Assembly (NCBI GenBank): GCA_949152475.1
Contig: OX424570.1
Coordinates: forward strand, 21,696,694-21,760,693
Direction: 5' to 3'
DNA length: 64,000 nt
Origin: Terebella lapidaria
Taxonomy: Eukaryota > Annelida > Polychaeta > Terebellida > Terebellidae
Every line of letters begins with the position of its first letter. The first letter of the stretch is position 1. A model generated the notes under the pieces. It did no database searches. It was not told the origin of the DNA and saw nothing but the letters and a program-made list of their open reading frames with translations. The position numbers and the translations under genes were made by a program. Positions 1 to 11,159 of this stretch are shown piece after piece.

Positions 1-548
1 TAAATTTAGCCGTGGCGTGCAGACGAATCATCGTGTTTACTTCATCATAACGCCAGAGAATGTCACACGCAAGATGATGTATGCATGCACGTATTGCTGC
101 ACAGAAAATTGTGTGTTCCATACTACGCGTCATTGCGGTAAAATTTGCTTTGCATTCTGGGAACGTGAATTTCCATCGGCTCCGCCATTTTGGACGTTTT
201 TGGATAATTTGAGGATATTACGTTATTTTCTCAGTCCTAACACATCGATTCATGCATTATACATCTGTGGAAAATTCAAAGTTTGCCATCAATTCGACAG
301 ATTTTATGTCAAAGACGAAGAAAATCCTCATTTGGAGTAGGTGTCTAAACGTTTACCTGCCAAAATGGGCGTCGATAGTTTGGCATGAAACCTCCATGAA
401 AAAGTCAGCACATAGACATGTAGAGGGTTGGGGGCTTCGCCCCCAACGCTCTAATGTCAAAAATAACGAAAACATTATCATTGCAAAAGTACGTAACCAA
501 GGCCATGTAAACACCGGCAAAATGGACAGTGTTTTGGTTTAAAACTTG
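1..548. other. AT-rich DNA without a supported gene; short perfect hairpin
   Basis: I see no coding region here; the open frames are short and lack family features. Positions 427-447 form a perfect hairpin (9-bp stem GTTGGGGGC/GCCCCCAAC, loop TTC). No U-tract follows and the context is eukaryotic, so I do not read it as a terminator. Confidence 0.5.
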
Positions 549-552
549 TTAA

Positions 553-1436
553 AGTACTAGGAACATGAAAACGTGATGTGACCTCAAATGAGAGACCTGG
601 TTTTGCTGAGTAAAATGCAGTTTACTGCATGCCAATATCTCTATTGGTTAAAAAGTTATGGCCATTCGAATGTCACATTTTGGCAGGTTATGACATATGC
701 TGGATTGAACACTTCTGAATTTTACGAGAAGCTAATTAGTATGAAAATGAGGTATTCGTGACGTAGAAGGGGTAATATTTTTAATTAGGCAAGTTTGAGT
801 CTTAATATAATTGATCTGGGCAGAATTATTGCAAACCTAATCTTCAAACATTGATAAGCATGGTCAATAATCAGTGTTGTTCAAAGTGTTTCTGTTGCCA
901 TGGATACTATTCACCAGCTGGAGTCCCTAGCAACCATTGGTTACTATGGGTCCTAACTGCCAGAAATAGGGGTTTTGATTATTGCATATTAATCAAGCAT
1001 GAGGAGTCAATCCATTTTCACCTTTGGTTTTGTTTGCTTATCGATATGACTGTGGATTTGGGCCATAGCAACCCTGGTTGCTAGGGGCCTTATATCAATA
1101 CTGGTGACCTTGGCAACTATCCGGATGTGAAATTCATTGACTATCAATAATGTAGAGCACGTGGAATAAGCTTTGTTGAATAATTGCAATTTCTCAAGAC
1201 TTTAATATGCCAATAAAACCATCTAATTAAAAACTGTTCCCCCTGTGACGTCATGCATACAAATTTGCATATTAATGAGCTATATGATTTTTCAAATTGT
1301 AGTTTGGGCAATTTGAACTTCGAAGCACTGTAACTTTTGAAGGAATCGATATATTCACATGCTGTAAAAACCGTTCTGATCAGCTCACATTGTGCTTTTA
1401 TTTGAGCTCACATCATATCTTCATGTTCCTAGTACT
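553..1436. mobile_element. TTAA-flanked MITE with about 40-bp terminal inverted repeats
   Basis: The left end AGTACTAGGAACATGAA (from 553) is repeated in reverse complement at the right end (to 1436), and similarity continues for about 40 bp inward. TTAA flanks both ends (549-552 and 1437-1440). The 884-bp interior has no coding frame of note. TTAA target duplications are known for piggyBac, Kolobok and some Sola transposons. The termini are not piggyBac CCY, so a Kolobok-type parent is the better guess. It is a non-autonomous element. Confidence 0.8.
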
Positions 1437-1440
1437 TTAA

Positions 1441-2129
1441 AGGCTCGGCCTAGATCGCAGAGACTTGTGCCAAGATAAACCCATCTGGCACTCGAAACAA
1501 TGCCATATGCATATATTCCATGAATGCATGTAATTGGACACACTACGGTAAACATATCGTTCCAGTTGATTAGTAGTTTTGTGAACTCTTTCGTACTGTT
1601 GTGGTGCTAATTACATTATTCCAACCACAATAATTTTGTTATATCGATTTATAACGCTGCTGTCAGACTCATCACATTAATATTGAAAAGCCATTAAACT
1701 ATAGCAGCAAGAAACAAATCTGCTTTGGATTGAAAGACAATTGAAATGCAATACATCTTTAATTGAGTTACTTTCTCATGGTAGCTTCGATTTCATTCGT
1801 TCTTTATTTTCCGTAGTTATGACATTATTGCTGTGTTGCATCTTTAGCGATTGTTCAATGATGGTGTGATTATTGAGTGTCTATTGCAGTTATTTTGGCA
1901 GGTTCCCATAAAGAAACACAAAAACGATTGAAGCACGTGGCAATGATGATACACACTTGTCACTCCAAGTCCTTATGTACTTCCATATCACTGACTCTTC
2001 TACACTCCTCCTGACTCTTTTGCACCCTGAGGAATAGTTAATCACATTATGTTATGAAACCTATTATACGTAGGCATATTTCTGAGTCATATAAAGTACC
2101 TGACATGTCTGCCCAGACATCTCGAGATG
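1441..2129. other. Non-coding flank
   Basis: AT-rich sequence between the TTAA MITE and the first LTR retrotransposon. I see no gene, RNA or repeat in it. Confidence 0.4.
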
Positions 2130-2133
2130 CTCT

Positions 2134-2868
2134 TGTGGCGATTTTGCCCTAAGCACGCGGCAGGTGATTGTAAACATAAAAGCCATTTATGTGGCCTTTC
2201 TGTACTTGGCCTTGTTTTGACATGCTCCGTTCGAGCGTGCGTTGCCACGGCGACGTATTGTAATTTACGCTCCAGTAAACTATAACAATGGATCGATTTA
2301 ACCTCGCGTGCGTCCTACAGTTTGTGGTGTATTATATATACACTGGAAGCGACTCGTTCGAGGAGATTGTCCAAGATCGAGACTAGGACGCACACGAGGC
2401 TCGCCATGAGCTTTGTGTTCCCTGAGTCTGAGTAGTGGGCTCCTAGAGCCCTGGGGACGATTTCCGTGGGGAGGCCCGGGCTGGGAGAGACGAGTTGCTG
2501 ACTCGGGGGCCTTCGGCCCTGTGGATCGCCAGCTCTCTCCCTTCCCGGGACATGTGACAGAGGCTCTGGCCAGCATGTCGGACTGTACGGGGTTCCGTCC
2601 CCGAGGCAGACCGCGGCTCGCCAGGCCCCGCCAGTTAACACCGTGGTGATGAACCAGTTTCTGAACGGTGTCCGTAGGCCTGGGAGTGTCGGGTGGGCTG
2701 TTACCTGGTTACCGTTAATGATGAAGTAGTTACCGTGTCCGCCGCGACCTCCGGTGAGCGGCCCTGCCGCGAGGATCCGGAATAGCGGATGCGCGTTCGC
2801 AAGGACTCGGATGAGAGAGGACTATCCTCGAGGATCCCGAAGAGCGGACGGTAGTCAATAACTTTACA
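2134..2868 (+). repeat. 5' LTR of the first gypsy element
   Basis: 735 bp, TGTGGCG...TTTACA. A TATA-like stretch (TTATATATACACTGG, about 2331-2345) is a plausible core promoter. Upstream lies GTTGCCACGGCGAC (2241-2254), close to the RFX X-box pattern. The LTR is essentially identical to 14148-14882. Confidence 0.97.
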
Positions 2869-2869
2869 T

Positions 2870-2887
2870 TGGTGCCGTGACCAGGAT
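2870..2887 (+). promoter_or_regulatory. Primer binding site, tRNA-His type
   Basis: TGGTGCCGTGACCAGGAT begins one base after the LTR. Animal tRNA-His with its CCA end would give TGGTGCCGTGACTCGGAT, so 16 of 18 match and the first 12 are perfect. The tRNA sequence is from memory of the conserved family. Confidence 0.75.
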
Positions 2888-2981
2888 CAGTCCGACAGTG
2901 TTCCATCGCAGCCTACCGTCACAGTGTTGTCGCCTCCTTAGTCCCTGGGGATCGCCCGCTCCTCAAGGACGTCTCGAAAAA

Positions 2982-5197
2982 ATGACGAGAGCGAAAGAGA
3001 AGGCCAAAGATAAGGCCGATGAATCCAAGGGGAGGGATAAGGGTGGAAGTGTCGCGGACCACACCCGGTCACGCGACAGCCCCCGTGAGACGTCTCCGGA
3101 CGACTCCGGCGGCCGGAAGGAACGCGCGGAAACCTCCGTGGACAAGACCCCGTCCGCGGAGACGACTCCGGCGTCCCTGGCTCCGTCTTCGGACGTAGAG
3201 TCGGGCCCCGCGGGGCCGCAGCAGGAGTTGCCGTCAAGGCCGGACCTTGACGTGTTAGGCGCGGTGGGTGGAGCTGGCAACGGCTCTACGCCGCGCCCGC
3301 CCGCGCCCAGAACAGATCCGTGGCAATCGGCACCCTTCCATAAGACGCCTTCGAGCGTCCGGAATCGAGCGCCGATGCATGCGGGTCCTTCTGGACGAGC
3401 GGACCAGTCCTACCAGATGCCGCACCCGGCCGGGTGGGCTCCCTCGCGGGCCTCTGGCATGGGTTCTGGTCGGTCCGCACCGGGCAGTGTGGTGGATCAG
3501 CTCACCGACGCACTTGGTGAGCTGGCTCCCCTCGGGCGCTATGACCGCGCCCGGTCGCCCCATCAGGGACGATCAGACCGGCGGAACCGCTCCCCTTCTC
3601 CGCTGTCACAAGGCAACTCGGGGCCTTGACGGAGAGGGAGAGGTGGCTGATTTCCGAGGCGCTTGTACTGTTCAAGCGGAATCAGCTGCATTCGAGCGTT
3701 GACCCGTCGGTCACCCTAAGTCCGGGGATGTCTGGGCCAGTAGCCCCTCCCCAAGTCCTGCCGAGTCCGCAGGCGCCAGTGGCCCCCGCAATGGGACCCG
3801 CGCCTGCCCCGCGGCTCGGAGGCACCACGTTGGCGACCGCGTCGACCGTTCCGACGGTTGGAGCGCAAGCCGCGTGGTCGACTTACCCTGGCACGTACAG
3901 TGTGTCGGACGGGCAGTGGCAACAGGCGGCTTCGGCCCCAAGCTTTGCCGCCCCTTCTGGAGCCTACCCAGTAGGTTCGATGGGAGCCCCGCCCGCACCT
4001 AGCCAGAGTGGGTTTTCAGCGGGAATGATCCCGGCGGCAAACGTGAGCTTCCCTGCTCCTATGTCCGCGGCGTCGATGTTTGCTCCGGCAGACTCCGCCG
4101 CAGGCGTGGGAAGCGCGCGGAACTTGCCGCAGTACACGGACGACCCCGGAGCCGGGACCGCACGTCGGGCGCGTAACAAACGCGATGACGGGCCCGACCA
4201 CTCTTCGTGGCGGAAACGGTTCAACGGGGATAACGCCGACTTGGAGGACTACTTGCTCCAGGTATGGCGTACCGCCGTGTACGAAGGATGGTCCCAGCCT
4301 GAGGCTGGACACGTCCTCGCGGGGAGCCTGGAAGGGAAAGCTCTCCGCGTGATGCCGTGTCTGCCGGTAGGAACAGTGACGTTCGGCGAGGTTGCTCGTC
4401 AACTTCGCCTGCTGTTCCCGCCGACGACCAATCGGCGGCAGTCTGAACGAGAGTTCAAGGCGCGTATCCGCCAGCCGACTGAGTCCGTGACAGACTATGC
4501 GTACGGCTTACGCATACTCGGCCGGAAAGCCTTTCCGGACATGGACTCCAGACGGTTCGAGACGATGCTGATCGATCAGTTCATCGATGGCCAGCCTTAC
4601 CACCTAGCGTACGGGCTGGCCACCCATGAAAAGCGATCGATGGAGGAGGCGATAGACTCCGCGCTTGCGCTTGAGATGGCTGTCCGTCCTAGACAGTTGC
4701 CTCCAGCCTCGGCTCCGGCCCCGGCTGTACCCGCGCAGGTGGCGACTCCTCCTCCGGTCAAGGCATCGCAGGTAACCCCGTGGCAGGACCCGGTCGTCCG
4801 GGAACCCGCCAGGGAACCTACCCAGCAGTGGGTTAGTGCGCCGGCACCCTCTACAGGGGCGCCCGCACCTGCGGCACCGGTCGCCGCGCCGCACTCGCCT
4901 TCGGACGAGTGCGACATAGAGGAATATGACCTCGGCGCCGCGCAGATGATTGCGCACTGCGCCGGGCTCGAAGCTCCGGGAGCCGCAGAATGTTGCGCGT
5001 TCACCTCCGGACCAGCTCAGAACCGTCCCTGCTACTTCTGCGGAAAGCAGGGACACTTTTGGCTGAAGTGTCCGGAGTTGTTGGAACGCCTGCGGTCGCG
5101 CGGATACCAGGGAGCTCTCCCTGGCCCGCAACGGAGGAATTCCTTCCGGTCTGGTCCTCCGGGACAGCAGAATCGGAACCCGCGGCAGGGAAACTAG
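2982..5197 (+). CDS. gag region of the first gypsy element
   Basis: The region encodes the structural polyprotein. The beginning is low-complexity, rich in Lys, Glu, Asp and Ser, then Pro/Ala-rich. About 4195-4620 encodes a retrotransposon gag core (WRKRFNGDNADLEDYLLQVW, and later a QLRLLFPP segment) typical of the Ty3/gypsy capsid domain. A CCHC zinc knuckle (CYFCGKQGHFWLKC) lies at 5030-5071, as expected for nucleocapsid. The coding sequence is not all in one frame, and pol overlaps its end in another frame. Ty3/gypsy elements commonly use programmed frameshifting between gag and pol. The earliest suitable ATG, with an A-rich leader, is at 2982. Confidence 0.85.
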
Positions 5198-8100
5198 ATC
5201 CGGACGTGGTGGCGACCAACACTGCGTCCGGGGATAGTTGTTCGGTGGCAAACGATGCCGCCCCACCCGCTGATGAGCAGGACGGACCCCAAGTGGATAT
5301 GACTTCTCCGGAAGTAGTCCTTGGAGACCAGTCTAGCTCCTCCGCGGCTGAGGCGGATGGCGAGGACTCCGTAGATGAGCCCAGCGCGTGCGAAAGGTAT
5401 CGCCCGACCTGCGCGCTGGTGAGGGACCCCTGCTGGTACCTGCCCCTGTCCTTCGGACGGGAGCCGGTCCGGTTTCTCATAGACTCAGGCTCGGAGGTGA
5501 CCCTCGTGGCCGCCGGAACGTTTAGGAAGGAGCCCGCACTCCGCAACCTTGAGTTGCGAGATCCCGGACCGTACAAGCTCTACGGAGCGGGAGACAACCG
5601 CATCCGTATCCATGGCATCATCGATCTGCCTATTACCCTTGGGGACAAGGTGTATCTGACAGAGGCGATCGTGGCGGATATCGGAGCGGCCGGGATAATT
5701 GGGATGAATTTCCTACGGGTCCACCGGGTGATTGCCAACTTTAGCGCTGGCGAGTTCCGGATGGGAGAGGACACACACTTCCTCTTCCGCTCGGGCCCGA
5801 TGCATTCATTCCAGATGCGGACATCGCGCACTGTAGTAGTGCCGCCGATGAGTGAGATGATCATCGAGACGAGGCCGCGGCGTCCCCGCATGCCCCTCGA
5901 TGGTCGTCCGTGTATAGTGCAACCCGTGAGCAGTTTCGCCGCAGGAACTGGGCTCGTGCTGGGTGGGGCCCTGGTCATGTCCAACCCCCGCGCGATGCCC
6001 ATCCTCGTGGTGAATCCTACGGATGCTCCGATTGTACTGAAGCGCGGATGCATAGCAGCTACTGCTATTCCCGCGGCTTCGAGTCGTGTCATCCCCGACG
6101 ATCCGGTCTGCCGCGCTGCGTGCGCGGCGGCGGCCGCCGGAGATGATCCGTTCACCCTGCCGGACCATTTGGAATCTCGGGTTCCGAAGGACCGGCTGGA
6201 TGAAGAGCAGCGCCAAGCGCTCCGCAGACTGCTACGGCAGTATGCGGATGTGTTCATGGGTCCTGATGGTGCGGTTGGCAAGACTGACGTCGCCAAGCAC
6301 CGCATCGACCTCGTGGACGAGCGTCCTCTCAAGCAGCGTCTTCGTCGGGCAGCAATAGTGCACCAAGAGGTCATAGACCAGGAGGTGCAAAAGATGCTCG
6401 ACTTGGACATCATCGAACCCAGTGACAGCCCTTGGGCCAGTCCGGTGGTTATGGTGAAGAAGAAGGACGGCTCGTGGAGGTTCTGCGTGGACTATCGGAA
6501 ACTCAACGATGCCACGCGGAAGGACTCATATCCTCTCCCGCACATTGAGGATACCTTCGATGCCCTGGCCGGGTCGCACTATTTCTGTGCTCTGGATCTG
6601 GCCTCCGGGTATTGGCAGGTGGAGATGGAGGAGAGTGATCGGGCGAAGACTGCCTTCGTTACCAAGAACGGGCTCTACCAATTCAAGGTAATGCCGTTCG
6701 GGCTCTGTAACGCACCAGCGACGTTCGAGCGCCTCATGGAGATGGTACTCAAAGGGTTCCTCTGGAAGCGATGTATGGTCTACATCGACGATGTCGTCGT
6801 GTATGGCCGGTCGTTCGAGGAAACCCTCACCAACCTCCAGATGGTGCTCCATCGCATCCGCGGAGCAGGGCTTAAATTGAAGCCAAGTAAGTGCGAGCTA
6901 TTCGCGCAGGAAATCCTGTACTTGGGCTTCATGGTAACGGGCACCGGAGTGAGACCAGACCCCGCAAAGGTGGCGGCCGTGCAGAAATGGCCTCCGCCAT
7001 GTAACGTGGCGGACGTGAGGTCCTTCTTGGGCTTCGCGAGCTACCACCGCAGGTTTATTCGCGGCTTTGCGGAGATCGCGCGTCCCCTTACTATCCTCAC
7101 GGAAAAGGGCGCCGATTTTGTTTGGTCCGCCGAGCAGGCTAACGCCTTCTCGGGACTCCGGCAGGCCTTGGTAGTGGCCCCGGTGCTGCGGCACCCTCGT
7201 CCGGACTGCGAGTTCATCTTGGACACCGACGCGAGTAACTTCGCGCTCGGCGGTGTCCTCTCGCAGATCGTGGACGGGCAAGAGCGGGTAGTAGCTTATG
7301 CGAGTGTGGCCTTGAGCCGCTCTCAAATGAACTACTGTACCACTCATCGCGAGTTGCTCGCGGTGGTTACAATGACCAAGCGCTTCCGGCACTATTTGTT
7401 GGGACGCCATTTCCGTTTGCGGACTGATCATAGTTCGCTGAGATGGCTCCTCAACTATAGTGAAGCCGACGGCTTGGTGGCGCGGTGGCTCGTCAAACTC
7501 CAAGAGTATGACATGCAGATAGAGCATCGCGCTGGTAAGTTGCACGGCAACGCGGACGGCCTGTCCCGTTGTCATAAGTGCAAGAATCCGGGTTGTGCAG
7601 GGATGGCACCATTCCAGCAAGCCGCGGATTCGTCCTCAGACTCGGAATTGGACGTTCCGGGGAGACCGCAGGCCGCCGCCCCCTCTAACAACACGGCGGC
7701 CGGAGCGTCTAGGGCTCATCTCCGCGCGCGGACCCGCCGATATCGGCGAGGGCGTCCCGCATATGAAGCGGAGGTGCGGCTCAGCTCCAGCGAGTCTTCC
7801 TCGAGTCCGGCGGTGTACTCCTCGTGGGTACCCTCGTCCTCTGGAGAGTCTGAGTATGAGCGGTCCTTGCCCCCTGTGGTGATGGCCGCTGCGGCGCAGC
7901 CGGACGCGACGGATGAGGAGCCTAATTACTTGGGTGGCTACTCTCCGGCGCAGATAGCTGCGGCGCAGAGAGCTGACAGAGCTCTGGCACCGGTAATCAC
8001 AGCCCTTGAGGCCGGCCAGAAGCCCTCGAAGGATGAGCGAAAGACCTACAGGGAGGAGACCTTGTCTCTAGTATCTCAGTGGGAACGACTCTCCTTGAGG

Positions 8101-9504
8101 GATGGCCTCTTATACCGGCGCTATGAGCCACCGACCCCACTGCCTCCAATATGGCAGTTGGTGCTTCCGGCGGAGCTGCGGAAAGAAGTACTCCACCAGT
8201 TGCATGACCTCCGGGTGACCGGTCACTTGGGAATCCGGAGGACCGTCCATAGGCTACAACAGCGCTTTCATTGGCCTGGTAGCGGCTTGGACGTGCAACG
8301 GTGGTGCGCAGCCTGCCCTCGGTGTCAAGCTCGCAAAGGAGTCCCGACTCCTGGCCGCCACCCCTTAACCACGGTTAAGGCGGGCGCGCCGTTTGATCGG
8401 ATAGCGCTGGATATACTGGATACCCACCGGGTCACCCCGCGCGGTTTCCGGTACATCCTGGTGATATCCGACTATTTTACCAAGTATACCGACGCCTACC
8501 CACTGCGCCGCCAGACTGCGGACGAGGTAGCTCGGTTATTGGTGAATAGATGGGTGGTGTACCATGGGGTACCTAAACAGGTACATTCGGATCAGGGCAC
8601 GCAATTTGAGAGCAACCTGTTCCGGAACCTAGCACAGATGCTAGGGAGTACCAAGGTGCGTACCACCCCCTATAGGCCCCAGTCTGATGGCCAGGTCGAA
8701 CGTTTTAATCGATCGGTCCTCAACATGCTGGCGGCCTTTGTGAATGATCGTGCGAATGATTGGGATGACCACCTCCCGTATGTCTTAATGGCGTACAGGT
8801 CGTCGGTCCACTCTTCGACCGGAGTTACTCCGCACGCGATGTTGTACGGCCGGGAGCTAAATTTGCCCGTGGATATTATGTATCCAACTGCGGCAGAGAC
8901 CGGCGCAGTACCCCAGTGCGGTCCGGAGTACGTGGAGTGGATTCGCCGCGCCCTGGCGAACGCCCATGATTTCGCGCGCGCGCGCCTGGACAAGTCTGCC
9001 CTCCGGCAGAAGCGAGGCTATGACGCCCATGCTAAGGGTAGGCCAGCTTTTGCGGAAGGCGACAAGGTGCGCTACTATTATCCGCCGCTTAAGCAAGGCA
9101 ATAAATTTGCTAAGCCGTGGATAGGCCCGTTTACCGTACTGAAACAGGTGACAGATGTGGACTACCGGATCCGGAGGGATTCCGATCCGGACAGGGTTCT
9201 GGTTGTCCATATCGATAATCTGAAGAAGTACGAGGGCCCGCTGGTCATGGATCCGCTAATTCAAGATGCGGAACCGGATGATGCTCCCGTGTGGGATCCG
9301 TCCGGTCAGCATCCGCGGACTCCGGACGAGCGTGTGCGCCGTATGGTGGGCCTCCCGGACCTCTCTGACCCGTCAGATGATGGGCTGGGTGGCTATCAGC
9401 CAGATGACGGCGATCCGCAGGTACCTCCACTCCCTCCAGTACCTGCGGATGACGGGCGGCCACGCCGGAAACCACGTGCGCCAGCCCGGTATGGGTGGGA
9501 ATAA
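4990..9504 (+). CDS. Pol polyprotein: protease, reverse transcriptase, RNase H, integrase
   Basis: An uninterrupted 1504-residue frame. The aspartic protease has LIDSGS with the catalytic Asp near residue 165. The reverse transcriptase spans roughly residues 470-650 with LDLASGYWQV, FGLCNAPATF and the YIDD active site at 598-601. RNase H begins near residue 742 (LDTDASN, Asp 745). The integrase has an HHCC zinc domain from about 1069 (HQLHD...CAACPRC), catalytic Asp 1141, Asp 1201 and Glu 1237 (a D,D-35-E spacing), and a GPF module near 1378-1400 (IGPFTVLKQV). The order RT-RNase H-integrase is that of Ty3/gypsy. A Ser-rich, Pro-rich linker lies between RNase H and integrase. I see no chromodomain after the GPF module. 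Confidence 0.97.
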   Translation: MLRVHLRTSSEPSLLLLRKAGTLLAEVSGVVGTPAVARIPGSSPWPATEEFLPVWSSGTAESEPAAGKLDPDVVATNTASGDSCSVANDAAPPADEQDGPQVDMTSPEVVLGDQSSSSAAEADGEDSVDEPSACERYRPTCALVRDPCWYLPLSFGREPVRFLIDSGSEVTLVAAGTFRKEPALRNLELRDPGPYKLYGAGDNRIRIHGIIDLPITLGDKVYLTEAIVADIGAAGIIGMNFLRVHRVIANFSAGEFRMGEDTHFLFRSGPMHSFQMRTSRTVVVPPMSEMIIETRPRRPRMPLDGRPCIVQPVSSFAAGTGLVLGGALVMSNPRAMPILVVNPTDAPIVLKRGCIAATAIPAASSRVIPDDPVCRAACAAAAAGDDPFTLPDHLESRVPKDRLDEEQRQALRRLLRQYADVFMGPDGAVGKTDVAKHRIDLVDERPLKQRLRRAAIVHQEVIDQEVQKMLDLDIIEPSDSPWASPVVMVKKKDGSWRFCVDYRKLNDATRKDSYPLPHIEDTFDALAGSHYFCALDLASGYWQVEMEESDRAKTAFVTKNGLYQFKVMPFGLCNAPATFERLMEMVLKGFLWKRCMVYIDDVVVYGRSFEETLTNLQMVLHRIRGAGLKLKPSKCELFAQEILYLGFMVTGTGVRPDPAKVAAVQKWPPPCNVADVRSFLGFASYHRRFIRGFAEIARPLTILTEKGADFVWSAEQANAFSGLRQALVVAPVLRHPRPDCEFILDTDASNFALGGVLSQIVDGQERVVAYASVALSRSQMNYCTTHRELLAVVTMTKRFRHYLLGRHFRLRTDHSSLRWLLNYSEADGLVARWLVKLQEYDMQIEHRAGKLHGNADGLSRCHKCKNPGCAGMAPFQQAADSSSDSELDVPGRPQAAAPSNNTAAGASRAHLRARTRRYRRGRPAYEAEVRLSSSESSSSPAVYSSWVPSSSGESEYERSLPPVVMAAAAQPDATDEEPNYLGGYSPAQIAAAQRADRALAPVITALEAGQKPSKDERKTYREETLSLVSQWERLSLRDGLLYRRYEPPTPLPPIWQLVLPAELRKEVLHQLHDLRVTGHLGIRRTVHRLQQRFHWPGSGLDVQRWCAACPRCQARKGVPTPGRHPLTTVKAGAPFDRIALDILDTHRVTPRGFRYILVISDYFTKYTDAYPLRRQTADEVARLLVNRWVVYHGVPKQVHSDQGTQFESNLFRNLAQMLGSTKVRTTPYRPQSDGQVERFNRSVLNMLAAFVNDRANDWDDHLPYVLMAYRSSVHSSTGVTPHAMLYGRELNLPVDIMYPTAAETGAVPQCGPEYVEWIRRALANAHDFARARLDKSALRQKRGYDAHAKGRPAFAEGDKVRYYYPPLKQGNKFAKPWIGPFTVLKQVTDVDYRIRRDSDPDRVLVVHIDNLKKYEGPLVMDPLIQDAEPDDAPVWDPSGQHPRTPDERVRRMVGLPDLSDPSDDGLGGYQPDDGDPQVPPLPPVPADDGRPRRKPRAPARYGWE

Positions 9505-11159
9505 CCTTCCGCCCATGCGGATGCGTCTGCGGTACCCGTCTATCATACTACGGACGGGTTTTAGGTCGTTCCGTGAGAGTCCGCACGACTTACCTCCGCG
9601 GGTGGCTACTTTGTGGCCATCTTCGGAGTTGAGGTCCGCGGAGACTTTCATGTCGTAACGCCGCCGCTCCGCATCCGCCCTCCTGTAGTTTCTAGCGCCA
9701 GGGACGTGCGGATGGCCAGTCCGCACCTTGTGGACGGCTGTCCGGCGTAATCCGTACAACGGTTACGCTGGCCGGACGAATTTACTGATTCGGCCGGACG
9801 CCCCTGGTCCCGGGACAACCTCTTATGTGGCCAGACTGAGGTTGGGATTTACGTCCGCTACGGGAGAAGCGTCTTCCCACGGATTTGGGGAACTGGCTCT
9901 GGACGCGGGGATAGTGTCCGCCGATGAGGACTGATGTCCGCGGTTCGTCCGCGTGACTCGTCCGGCGTCCGCGGCGCTTTAAGATAACGCACTTCGGTGT
10001 AGTTATCCCCCGTGAGCCACTACTGTAATTGCGGTTATAGTAGATTAAGGTTTCTTACGGCAGGAAACCGACTATCCATTATGATAATGGAGCGGTTGTT
10101 AAGTCCGCGTGTGCGGACCAGCCGCGGCAGCGGGTGACGCTCGTTCTCGTCCGGATCGTACCTTATAATACGCGGTCCGGCCGGAATGACCGGAACCCCG
10201 GCCTCCTTCTAAGAAGGGGGTCGTATATTACATGCGCAACACTTGTGGTGGCTTCTAATTCCAATTTCATCTTCATTGGATAAGGGCAATACGCCGTACA
10301 ATGGTAGACGTCCGGCCTGGACTCCGTCCGCGGGCAGCCCCGGACGTCCGCCGGCTATTGCTTTCACCATCTTTGGGCGCCTCTAGATTGGGCGCCGGTA
10401 TGAAGGGTTCGCCCCCTAACCAGTGCGGTTATGGACCATGCCGGCTCCGCGTCTAAATCTATTGGCTCCGCGCTCCGGTAGTCGTTTGAGGAGGCTCTGG
10501 GCTGGACCGGGCACCGCTCCGCGGCCGGGCAGTACGTCGGGGATGCTAGTGGGCGCTTTGCAAACGCCCATAGGGCGCCCGATTGTCTGTCCGGACGTCA
10601 TGGGTATGTCCGATCGCCCTGTAAGCGTGCCAGCGGCTATGGGGAGTGATTTTGTTTATTTTCCATCTCATTTATTATTTATGGGAGGATTATAAGCCAC
10701 AAGTGTGTGCGTGTTTCCCGTGGAAAGGCTATTCTTACTCATTTATCCCATATATGAGAAAGTTTAGTGATATATCTTTTCCCTGGTGCAATAGAGAGTA
10801 AGAAATCGGGAGATTTCTGCTTTCGCAAGAGGGGTGTAGGAGATTGTGTACATTGTATCGAAGGCTGTATGCCGTGATCTATGAAAAGCATGCAAGCGGT
10901 GGTGGATTTATTTTCATTGCTGCTTGAGCGGTGTTAAATTTTTATTTATCGCTGCTGATAGGGTGACATAATCGTAACACCCACAAGTAGTTTGGCTTTT
11001 TGATACATTGTATACAATCTTTAACCTGCGAGGGTGATTAACTTCACGTCATTGATCGCCAGTGCGAAAGCTATTGCTAATGACTGCTGTTAATTACTGT
11101 AGTATTTTAGCGGGTTCCCCCGGGATGGCTTGTGTACACAAGCCACCCGTATACATGGC
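9505..11159 (+). other. Long GC-rich non-coding stretch between pol and accessory ORF
   Basis: About 1.65 kb with no convincing frame. It is GC-rich up to about 10640, then becomes AT-rich. It could hold an intron or splice acceptor for an accessory transcript or an internal promoter; I see only weak TATA-like sequences (for example near 10690 and 11008) and no CACGTG. Nothing firm can be assigned. Confidence 0.5.

Noticed and set aside
427-447. GC-rich hairpin resembling a bacterial intrinsic terminator
   Set aside because: There is no T-run after it and the genome is eukaryotic; it is an isolated palindrome.
2298-2649. Open frames of 78-108 residues inside the LTRs (also at 14312-14663)
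   Set aside because: They lie in the LTR, are the same only because the LTRs are the same, and overlap each other on both strands. They are by-products of GC-rich sequence.
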